The notes under the pieces were generated by a model. That model was not told the origin of the DNA. It made no database searches and was given only the letters and a program-made list of their open reading frames with translations. 12,936 nt of DNA from Candidatus Omnitrophota bacterium. Its GTDB lineage: Bacteria; Omnitrophota; Gorgyraeia; B26-G9. The stretch's first letter is position 1. Each line of letters starts with the position of its first letter. The stretch lies in contig JAGLQQ010000123.1 of assembly GCA_023136735.1 (NCBI GenBank), positions 1-12,936 on the forward strand, in the 5' to 3' direction. Of the stretch, positions 7,492-12,936 are shown piece after piece. Both the position numbers and the translations under genes were made by a program.

Positions 7492-10176
7492 ATGTCTAAA
7501 AAGTATGTTTATTTTTTTGGCAAAGGGCAGTCTGAAGGAAATACAAAAATGAAGGCTCTGCTGGGCGGAAAAGGAGCTAACCTCGCTGAGATGGCAAAAA
7601 TTGGAGTTCCTGTCCCGCCGGGATTCACAATTTCAACGGAAGTATGTGACTATTTCTACAAAAATGGCAAAAAATACCCTAAAGAATTACAGAAGCAGAT
7701 TGATGACAATATTAAGAAGCTCGAAAAGGCAATGGGAGCAAAACTGGGCGATGAGAAAAATCCATTACTTGTTTCTGTAAGAAGTGGCGCGGCAGTATCA
7801 ATGCCTGGGATGATGGACACAGTTCTTAATCTTGGACTTAATGATGAAGCTGTTAAAGGAATGGCGAAAAAGACTAATAATGAGAGACTTGCCTGGGACG
7901 CGTATAGGCGTTTTATCGATATGTTTGGTGATGTTGTAATGGGAGTTCATCATGAATATTTCGAAGAAAAGCTTGCGGCGATAAAGAAGAAATACAAGGC
8001 AAAACTTGATAATGATCTGAATGCTGCTCAGCTTAAGGAGCTGGTCGGAGAGTATAAAAAAGTTTACCAGAAGCATGTAAAAAAGCCATTTCCTTCAAAC
8101 GCAAAAGATCAGCTTATGGCTGCTGTTAATGCTGTTTTTGGATCATGGAATATTCCGCGTGCTGTAACTTATAGAAGAATTAACAGAATTACCGGATTAC
8201 TGGGAACTGCTGTCAATGTGCAGTCTATGGTTTTCGGTAACATGGGCGACACCTCCGGCACCGGAGTTGCTTTTACGAGAAATCCTTCCACTGGCGATAA
8301 AGAATTTTTTGGAGAGTTTCTGATTAATGCTCAGGGCGAAGATGTTGTTGCTGGTATTAGAACTCCTGAGCCGATTAGTGATTTAAAAAAAGAATGGCCG
8401 CATATTTATAAAGAGCTTAATGATATCCGCCATAAACTTGAGCAGCATTACAAGGATATGCAGGATGTTGAGTTTACTATACAAGAAGGAAAATTGTTTA
8501 TGCTGCAAACAAGAGGCGGAAAGAGAACCGGACTTGCTGCGGTTAAGCTTGCTGTAGATATGGTAAAAGAAAAAATGATCACACCTAAAGAAGCTTTAAT
8601 GCGTATTGAAGGTGATCAGCTTAACCAGCTTCTTTTTCCGATCTTTGATATCAAAGCTATGGCAAAGACCAAAAAAATCGCCAAGGGACTTCCTGCTGGT
8701 CCGGGAGCTGCTTCAGGCCAGGTTGTATTTACGGCTAAAACTGCGGTTGATTGGAAGAGTAAAGGAAAGAAAGTTATTCTTCTTCGCCATGAGACATCAC
8801 CTGAAGATGTTGCCGGTATGGCAGCGGCTGAGGGTATTCTTACCTCAACAGGCGGAATGACATCACATGCTGCTGTTGTTGCACGAGGTTGGGGTAAATG
8901 TTGTATCGCAGGCTGCAGTGCTTTAAACATTAATTATGCGAAAAAGCAGACTACAGTTGGCAAAATTGTTATAAAAGAAGGGGATTGGTTATCTCTTGAT
9001 GGTTCAACAGGTGAAGTTATGCTTGGGCATATCAAGACATCTTCAAGTCCGGTAATCGCCGGAGTTGTTGAGAATAACGCTATCGCAAAGAAAAGCTCAA
9101 TCTATAAAATGTTCATGCAGATAATGCAGTGGGCTGATGAGTATCGTAAGCTTAAGGTCCGCACTAATGCGGATACGCCTAAAGATTCGCTTGCTGCGCG
9201 TCGATTAGGTGCCGAAGGTATAGGACTTACACGTACAGAGCATATGTTTTTTGAAGGGGAAAGAATCTGGGCAATACGTGAATTTATTCTTGCGCAGAAT
9301 CAAGAATCAAGAGAAACGGCACTGAAGAAATTACTCCCTTTCCAGCGTACGGATTTCGAGGGAATATTTAAAGAAATGAACGGATTATCAGTTACAATTC
9401 GTTTACTTGATCCACCTTTGCATGAATTCCTTCCTAATGACGCTGCCGGACAGAAAGAAATGGCTAAACGCCTTCAGATTGCACCTGCTAAGGTTACTCA
9501 ACTTGTGACCAAACTTCATGAACTTAATCCGATGCTAGGGCATCGCGGCTGCAGACTTTCAATTACATATCCTGAGCTTTGTGTAATGCAGACAACGGCA
9601 ATTATTGAGGCAGCTTGCAATATGGCTAAAAAGGGTATTAAAGTATTGCCTGAGATTATGATTCCTTTAATCGGGACAAAGGCAGAGTTTGATTTTCTTG
9701 AACCGATTGTTCGGCAGACAGCTGATGCAATTATCAAAAAGGCAAAATCAAAGATAAAGTATCTTGTCGGAACTATGATTGAAATTCCGCGTGCTGCGCT
9801 TACGGCTGATGAAGTAGCAGAGAATGCGGAATTCTTTTCTTTCGGAACCAATGACTTGACTCAGATGACTTTCGGTTATAGTCGTGATGATGCGGGTGTT
9901 TTTCTTCCTGATTATCTGGAGAAGAAAGTATTGGATGATGATCCGTTCCAGACAATTGATCAAAATGGTGTAGGCAAACTGGTCCAAACAGCAGTAAAAC
10001 TTGGCAGAAAAGTTAGAAAGACTCTAAAATGCGGAATTTGCGGTGAGCACGGTGGTGATCCTGAATCTGTGAAATTCTGCCATAAAGTTGGACTTAATTA
10101 TGTGAGCTGTTCGCCTTACAGAGTTCCAATAGCAAGGCTTGCAGCAGCACAGGCTGTAATAGAAGAAAAAAAGTGA
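7492..10176 (+). CDS. ppdK: Pyruvate, phosphate dikinase
   Basis: Interconverts pyruvate + ATP + Pi and phosphoenolpyruvate + AMP + PPi in the cytoplasm; in anaerobes it often runs as a PPi-linked glycolytic or gluconeogenic step. All domains are present: N-terminal ATP-grasp nucleotide-binding domain (GGKGANLAEMAKIGVPVPPG, 25-44; SVRSGAAVSMPGMMDT, 95-110), a central swivelling phosphohistidine domain with GGMTSHAAVVAR (454-465, catalytic His459), and the C-terminal PEP/pyruvate barrel with GTNDLTQMTFG (785-795) and catalytic Cys850 in GICGEHGG (848-855). The length of 894 residues is close to Clostridium symbiosum PPDK (874). Thr457, two residues before His459, is the position phosphorylated by PDRP in regulated plant enzymes; no PDRP gene is in the window. 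The AAAGGGG ribosome-binding site is strong. The next gene is 10 nt away. Confidence 0.97.
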   Translation: MSKKYVYFFGKGQSEGNTKMKALLGGKGANLAEMAKIGVPVPPGFTISTEVCDYFYKNGKKYPKELQKQIDDNIKKLEKAMGAKLGDEKNPLLVSVRSGAAVSMPGMMDTVLNLGLNDEAVKGMAKKTNNERLAWDAYRRFIDMFGDVVMGVHHEYFEEKLAAIKKKYKAKLDNDLNAAQLKELVGEYKKVYQKHVKKPFPSNAKDQLMAAVNAVFGSWNIPRAVTYRRINRITGLLGTAVNVQSMVFGNMGDTSGTGVAFTRNPSTGDKEFFGEFLINAQGEDVVAGIRTPEPISDLKKEWPHIYKELNDIRHKLEQHYKDMQDVEFTIQEGKLFMLQTRGGKRTGLAAVKLAVDMVKEKMITPKEALMRIEGDQLNQLLFPIFDIKAMAKTKKIAKGLPAGPGAASGQVVFTAKTAVDWKSKGKKVILLRHETSPEDVAGMAAAEGILTSTGGMTSHAAVVARGWGKCCIAGCSALNINYAKKQTTVGKIVIKEGDWLSLDGSTGEVMLGHIKTSSSPVIAGVVENNAIAKKSSIYKMFMQIMQWADEYRKLKVRTNADTPKDSLAARRLGAEGIGLTRTEHMFFEGERIWAIREFILAQNQESRETALKKLLPFQRTDFEGIFKEMNGLSVTIRLLDPPLHEFLPNDAAGQKEMAKRLQIAPAKVTQLVTKLHELNPMLGHRGCRLSITYPELCVMQTTAIIEAACNMAKKGIKVLPEIMIPLIGTKAEFDFLEPIVRQTADAIIKKAKSKIKYLVGTMIEIPRAALTADEVAENAEFFSFGTNDLTQMTFGYSRDDAGVFLPDYLEKKVLDDDPFQTIDQNGVGKLVQTAVKLGRKVRKTLKCGICGEHGGDPESVKFCHKVGLNYVSCSPYRVPIARLAAAQAVIEEKK

Positions 10177-10186
10177 GATAAATGAT

Positions 10187-10996
10187 ATGGCAATGGATCC
10201 GATAAGGTTATACCTTAAAGATATTAAAAATATCCCTCTTTTGACTCCGGAGGATGAGTTGAAAATTTCCAAAAAAGCCAAAAGAGGAAATACTGAAGCG
10301 CGTCATATGATGATACAATCAAACCTGAGGCTGGTAGTTAATATCGCAAAAAAATACAGCTTCTTGGGAGTTCCGATCACAGATTTAATTGAAGAGGGTA
10401 ATCTTGGGTTGATGCATTCGGTTAAGAAGTTTGAACCTTCAAAGGGGTATCGATTTAGTACTTATGCTGCTTGGTGGATACGTCAGTATATAACACGGGC
10501 AATTGCCAATCAGAGCAAAACAATAAGGGTTCCGGTATATTTAACGGAAACGATTACTAAATGGAAGCGAGCAACGGAAAAACTTACGCAGAAACTCGGG
10601 CGCACGCCAACTGTTCAGGAAATAGCTAAGAAAATGCGTATTACGGTTAAAAAAGCGCGTCGCTTGAGTGAGGTAATTACCAGAACAACATCACTGCATA
10701 AGCCGATTGGAGAGGATTCTTCGGGAGAATTCATGGATTTGATCGAAGATGAATCAGTTGCTTCGCCTTTTGAGGAGCTAAGCCGTTTACTTCGTCAGGA
10801 AAAGATCAAGGAATTGCTTAAAAAGATGTCTGAGAGAGAAAAGCATATTCTTGAGCTTAGATACGGCCTTGAAGACGGGACATTTCGTACATTAGAGGAA
10901 ACTGCTAAAAACTTTAATATCAGCAGAGAGAGAGTTCGCCAAATTGAAAATAACGCTTTAAAAAAGCTAAAGGTTTATTTGACGGAGAATGATTAG
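10187..10996 (+). CDS. RNA polymerase sigma factor, sigma-70 group 1/2 (RpoD/RpoS-like)
   Basis: Directs RNA polymerase to promoters. Regions in order: 1.2 with DPIRLYLKDI (4-13); 2.1-2.4 with NLRLVVNIAKKY (46-57), DLIEEGNLGLMHSVKKFEPSKG core-binding segment (66-87) and the -10-recognising YAAWWIRQYITRAIANQ (93-109); region 3 (about 118-195); and region 4 (205-265) with the -35-binding helix-turn-helix TLEETAKNFNISRERVRQIE (235-254). Region 1.1 and the long non-conserved insert of primary sigmas are lacking, so at 269 residues it resembles SigA-short or group 2 factors. The DNA-contacting residues of 2.4 and 4.2 are close to the consensus, so it should read TTGACA/TATAAT-like promoters such as those seen here. 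Whether it is the housekeeping sigma cannot be settled. A weak GTGAG precedes the start; apt starts directly after the stop. Confidence 0.93.
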   Translation: MAMDPIRLYLKDIKNIPLLTPEDELKISKKAKRGNTEARHMMIQSNLRLVVNIAKKYSFLGVPITDLIEEGNLGLMHSVKKFEPSKGYRFSTYAAWWIRQYITRAIANQSKTIRVPVYLTETITKWKRATEKLTQKLGRTPTVQEIAKKMRITVKKARRLSEVITRTTSLHKPIGEDSSGEFMDLIEDESVASPFEELSRLLRQEKIKELLKKMSEREKHILELRYGLEDGTFRTLEETAKNFNISRERVRQIENNALKKLKVYLTEND

Positions 10997-11521
10997 ATGA
11001 GCGCAGTTGATAAATTAGCTAAGGCAATAAGAGATGTTCCTGATTTCCCTAAAAAAGGTATTCTGTTTAAAGATATAACTACTGTTCTTCAGGATCCGAT
11101 AATGTTCAAACAATCTGTTGACTCACTTTACAAACAGTATAAAACGAAAAAGATCGATTATATTGTCTGTGTTGAAGCCAGAGGATTTATCTTTGGTTCC
11201 GCATTAGCTTATAAATTAAACGCGGGACTTGTTTTAATCAGAAAAAAAGGCAAACTTCCATATAAGACTTATAGTGTAACTTATTCTCTTGAATACGGCA
11301 AAGACACGCTTGAAATACACCAGGATGCGATGAAAGAAAACGGGCGCGTTTTAATAATTGATGATTTGCTGGCAACAGGGGGAACTATACAGGCTGTTTG
11401 CAAACTGATTAATAAATGCAAGGTTAAAATTGTCGGCATTGGTTTTTTTATAGAACTGTTATTTCTTAAAGGTCGCAAAAAATTACTAAAATACCCGATA
11501 ATCTCGATCATTAAATTTTAA
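10997..11521 (+). CDS. apt: Adenine phosphoribosyltransferase
   Basis: Purine salvage enzyme making AMP from adenine and PRPP in the cytoplasm. The family start VPDFPKKGILFKDIT (14-28), ARGF (61-64), RKKGKLPYKT (82-91) and the PRPP-binding loop VLIIDDLLATGGT (118-130) are all present, followed by the usual IELLFLKGR (152-160) near the C-terminus. The length of 174 residues is typical. It abuts the sigma gene with no gap (TAG then ATG), with GGAG 10 nt upstream (10983-10986) inside the sigma gene. The following 216 nt hold no conserved gene but a palindromic element and a terminator. Confidence 0.95.
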   Translation: MSAVDKLAKAIRDVPDFPKKGILFKDITTVLQDPIMFKQSVDSLYKQYKTKKIDYIVCVEARGFIFGSALAYKLNAGLVLIRKKGKLPYKTYSVTYSLEYGKDTLEIHQDAMKENGRVLIIDDLLATGGTIQAVCKLINKCKVKIVGIGFFIELLFLKGRKKLLKYPIISIIKF

Positions 11522-11522
11522 A

Positions 11523-11674
11523 GCAGAATTCAGGGGCATAAGTGAAACTCTATGGGTTTACACCCCTAGTATCTTTACGTTTCGCCTTCGGCGTAACATC
11601 CGCCTATCTTTTTGGTGGAAACTGGCTGATAATCAAAGGCAATCATCTATGGGCTCATGCCCATAGAATTCTGC
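11523..11674. repeat. Palindromic element bounded by inverted repeats; candidate structured RNA or MITE-like unit
   Basis: The segment starts with GCAGAATTC (11523-11531) and ends with its exact reverse complement GAATTCTGC (11666-11674). The complementarity continues inward with GGGCAT (11534-11539) against ATGCCC (11657-11662), and AG against CT. Inside are two look-alike hairpins with stems CTATGGGT/ACCCCTAG (11550-11569, one mismatch, loop TTAC) and CTATGGGC/GCCCATAG (11647-11666, perfect, loop TCAT). A third hairpin, CGCC-TTC-GGCG (11583-11593), extends by GTT/AAC across a T-T mismatch. The long-range stem and the right-hand hairpin use the same bases, so they are mutually exclusive. I see no target-site duplication at the ends. 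It could be a small non-autonomous repeat, a leader or 3' UTR structure, or an unrecognised small RNA; it matches no RNA family I know. Confidence 0.6.
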
Positions 11675-11691
11675 AGCAATAAGTAAATTTC

Positions 11692-11720
11692 GAGCGAGGT
11701 TAATAGCCTCGCTCTTTTTT
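11692..11720 (+). terminator. Strong intrinsic terminator
   Basis: A perfect 8-bp GC-rich stem (GAGCGAGG, 11692-11699, with CCTCGCTC, 11707-11714) with a 7-nt loop is followed by six T residues. It ends the ppdK-sigma-apt transcript, or acts as an attenuator: the Shine-Dalgarno sequence of the next gene begins only 5 nt after the T-tract. Confidence 0.85.
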
Positions 11721-11725
11721 AAACC

Positions 11726-11732
11726 AAAGGAG
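11726..11732 (+). promoter_or_regulatory. Ribosome-binding site fixing the start of the orphan membrane protein
   Basis: AAAGGAG lies 5 nt before ATG 11738, a near-ideal site that decides the start. Only 17 nt separate the terminator T-tract from this start codon, leaving no room for a promoter in between. Confidence 0.75.
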
Positions 11733-11737
11733 CGATA

Positions 11738-12694
11738 ATGGACCAGGAGAAGTTTATATTTCTTTTGAGATGTCTAGCGGTTCTTGTAGTAATTCTTCTG
11801 TTTTTTACTTTTGTTGTGCCGAAATATAAACAGCTGAATAAATTTATTGATGAAAAGGTAGAAGAATTTGTGAGCTTGATTTTTGAAACATCATCAGCTG
11901 TCAGAGATAAATCAGCTAACATTGGGAAAGGCTATACCCAGAGCGAATTAGCTCTTGCTGTTGATTCGTTTAGCAAAAAATTCATGTCTTTTAACAAAAC
12001 AATAGAATTAAAAAGGCTCATTAATACAAGTAAATCTATTCTCCAGCTAATCCCCCTGAATCTAAATATCCGGCAAAAGCACGCGTTTTTGTTTTATATG
12101 GACGCTCAATATGAGAAAGCAATTGAGAATTACGAGTTTATTCTCGAGAATGTTCCTAAAAGACGGAGGACATTTAAAAAACTGCGTGATAATCCTGATT
12201 ATAATAGTGTCAAAAGAGCTCTTCTTGAATTGGCTGCTTTGCATTATGATATTGATGAAAAAGAGCTGATGATCGATTATTATAAACAGTTTTTAAGATT
12301 AGCTTTTCGTTATGAAGTTTATTGTGAGTACATTTCCGGCGGGATAAATGAGAAAAATGTAAGGTTTGGAATTTTTTCGAATTTCTCAGGGGCAGGATTT
12401 TTTTCTTATAAAAAGTCAATCGATGAGCTTGAAAAGTATTTAATTGAATATCCTGAGGAAAAAGAGGTGATTGTTGATCTGGGGAGAAATAATTTTGAAG
12501 TAGTTAATTTATTTTTTGATAATTCTCCGAGTGATTATCTCAACTATTTAAATAACGCGCAAAAATACTTAAAACTAAACCTTATATTTGCCTCAGAGCG
12601 TAGAAAAACAGAGATAAACAATGATCTGGCTCAAATAGTGAGATTAGAAGGTGAATATGTTGAGAAAAATCAGACAGGAGAAAGTCCAAAATAA
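11738..12694 (+). CDS. Single-pass membrane-anchored protein with TPR-like helices, function unknown
   Basis: I do not recognise this 318-residue protein. Residues 7-28 form one hydrophobic transmembrane segment right after a short N-terminus (MDQEKF); it has no lipobox or clear cleavage site, so it is probably an uncleaved anchor. The rest is mostly predicted helix, rich in Lys, Glu, Asn and Tyr. Residues 113-139 (AFLFYMDAQYEKAIENYEFI core), 160-190 and 223-240 (YKKSIDELEKYLIEYPEE) resemble degenerate tetratricopeptide repeats, which usually serve protein-protein contacts. The C-terminus is charged (ends GESPK). Base composition resembles the neighbouring genes, so nothing suggests recent transfer. 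It stands alone between two terminators. The orientation of the soluble part is unclear; the Arg11 and Lys5 before the segment and Lys29/Lys31 after it do not decide. Confidence 0.75.
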   Translation: MDQEKFIFLLRCLAVLVVILLFFTFVVPKYKQLNKFIDEKVEEFVSLIFETSSAVRDKSANIGKGYTQSELALAVDSFSKKFMSFNKTIELKRLINTSKSILQLIPLNLNIRQKHAFLFYMDAQYEKAIENYEFILENVPKRRRTFKKLRDNPDYNSVKRALLELAALHYDIDEKELMIDYYKQFLRLAFRYEVYCEYISGGINEKNVRFGIFSNFSGAGFFSYKKSIDELEKYLIEYPEEKEVIVDLGRNNFEVVNLFFDNSPSDYLNYLNNAQKYLKLNLIFASERRKTEINNDLAQIVRLEGEYVEKNQTGESPK

Positions 12695-12724
12695 AGGGAA
12701 AAATTATTATTGAATGTATTTACT

Positions 12725-12753
12725 GGGGTAGTTAACTATGCTGCTCCTTTTTT
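12725..12753 (+). terminator. Probable intrinsic terminator after the orphan gene
   Basis: GGGGTAG (12725-12731) can pair with CTGCTCC (12741-12747) including two G-U pairs, with a 9-nt loop, followed by six T residues. It lies 30 nt after the stop codon of the orphan gene. The stem is weaker than the terminator upstream. Confidence 0.6.
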
Positions 12754-12754
12754 A

Positions 12755-12783
12755 TTGACTTAGTTTGCCTTGAATAGTAATAT
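12755..12783 (+). promoter_or_regulatory. Sigma-70 promoter of a unit leaving the window
   Basis: TTGACT (12755-12760) and TAATAT (12778-12783) are 17 nt apart, each one mismatch or a swap from consensus. It begins 1 nt after the terminator T-tract, a typical border between transcription units. The predicted start is near 12790, and no coding start with a good ribosome-binding site follows before the window ends. Confidence 0.6.
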
Positions 12784-12812
12784 AGGTTCGTTCTTAAATA
12801 ATGTGAATAATT

Positions 12813-12832
12813 TAACATAACTGTTTATGTTA
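12813..12832 (+). other. AT-rich hairpin in the leader after the last promoter
   Basis: TAACATAA and TTATGTTA form an 8-bp perfect stem with loop CTGT, about 25 nt after the predicted transcription start. The stem is AT-rich and without a T-tract, so it is not a terminator. It could be an operator-like palindrome, a leader structure or chance. The rest up to 12936 shows no recognisable gene; GCAAAGC (12852-12858) and its complement GCTTTGC (12917-12923) could pair at long range, which may be chance. Confidence 0.4.
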
Positions 12833-12936
12833 TATAGATAAACGTCAAAAAGCAAAGCTGTATTTCATAAAAAGGCAAAATTGACTGTTAAATGAGCATT
12901 AGGAGCGCGGGAGCATGCTTTGCGGTTTAATATTTC

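Noticed and set aside
8606..8860. An 84-codon + strand frame inside ppdK
   Set aside because: It lies in another frame of a gene whose own frame carries the catalytic motifs; the product is Lys/Leu/Phe-rich without any family likeness, and no ribosome-binding site is seen.
9516..9851. A 111-codon minus-strand frame opposite the ppdK C-terminal domain
   Set aside because: The sense strand is fully explained by the PEP-binding barrel, and the antisense product shows no recognisable motif.
11523..11720. 6S RNA, tmRNA, SRP RNA or RNase P RNA in the apt downstream gap
   Set aside because: Neither the tmRNA ends, the SRP GGAAGGAAGCA-type loop nor the RNase P core are visible; a 6S-like single long hairpin with a central bubble does not fit well, as three separate local hairpins dominate.
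12881..12909. A second promoter starting at TTGACT 12881
   Set aside because: No -10-like hexamer is found 16-18 nt downstream; the corresponding bases are GC-rich.
1..12936. CRISPR array, insertion sequence, prophage, toxin-antitoxin or defence cassette
   Set aside because: There are no regularly spaced repeats, no transposase or integrase motifs and no unexplained gene pairs; all but one gene belong to housekeeping families.

Overview
The window is a dense, moderately AT-rich bacterial chromosome segment with every recognisable gene on the + strand. It holds the 3' part of aspS, ten complete recognisable genes and one orphan membrane-anchored protein. Gene overlaps of 4 to 74 nt and gaps of 0 to 10 nt point to long polycistronic transcripts. 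The order phoH - 7TM-HD phosphodiesterase - ybeY - dgkA - recO - glyS - (ppdK) - primary-type sigma resembles the Bacillus subtilis phoH-yqfF-yqfG-dgkA-cdd-era-recO-glyQS...dnaG-sigA cluster. Here cdd and era are absent, and glycyl-tRNA synthetase is the single-chain alpha2 type instead of glyQ/glyS. With a LysM lipoprotein in front and DgkA fused to PAP2, the source is probably an uncultured lineage rather than a Firmicute. An Omnitrophota- or Elusimicrobiota-like genome is my best guess, at low confidence.

Layout. (1) 1-957: C-terminal part of aspS; a perfect TTGACA-N17-TATAAT promoter straddles its stop codon (940-968). (2) 1034-7439: an operon-like run of LysM lipoprotein, PhoH ATPase, 7TM-HD c-di-AMP-type phosphodiesterase, YbeY, DgkA-PAP2 fusion, RecO and glycyl-tRNA synthetase. 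(3) 7492-11521: ppdK, a group 1/2 sigma-70 factor and apt, 10 and 0 nt apart. (4) 11522-11737: a gene-poor gap with a 152-bp palindromic element bounded by inverted repeats, then a strong intrinsic terminator whose T-tract ends 17 nt before the next start codon. (5) 11738-12694: an unrecognised single-pass membrane protein with TPR-like helices. (6) 12695-12936: a probable terminator, then a good sigma-70 promoter (TTGACT-N17-TAATAT) for a unit that runs out of the window.

The operon mixes cell-envelope work (LysM lipoprotein, lipid kinase/phosphatase), second-messenger turnover (HD protein), RNA maturation and translation (PhoH, YbeY, GlyRS), DNA repair (RecO), central carbon metabolism (PpdK), transcription (sigma) and purine salvage (Apt). 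It is mainly housekeeping. The points most worth a second look are the 11523-11720 palindromic/attenuator-like region, the YbeY active-site changes combined with its 74-nt overlap with the HD gene, the nearly absent extracytoplasmic domain of the HD protein, and a duplicated motif in the LysM lipoprotein. I found no convincing new defence or mobile system.
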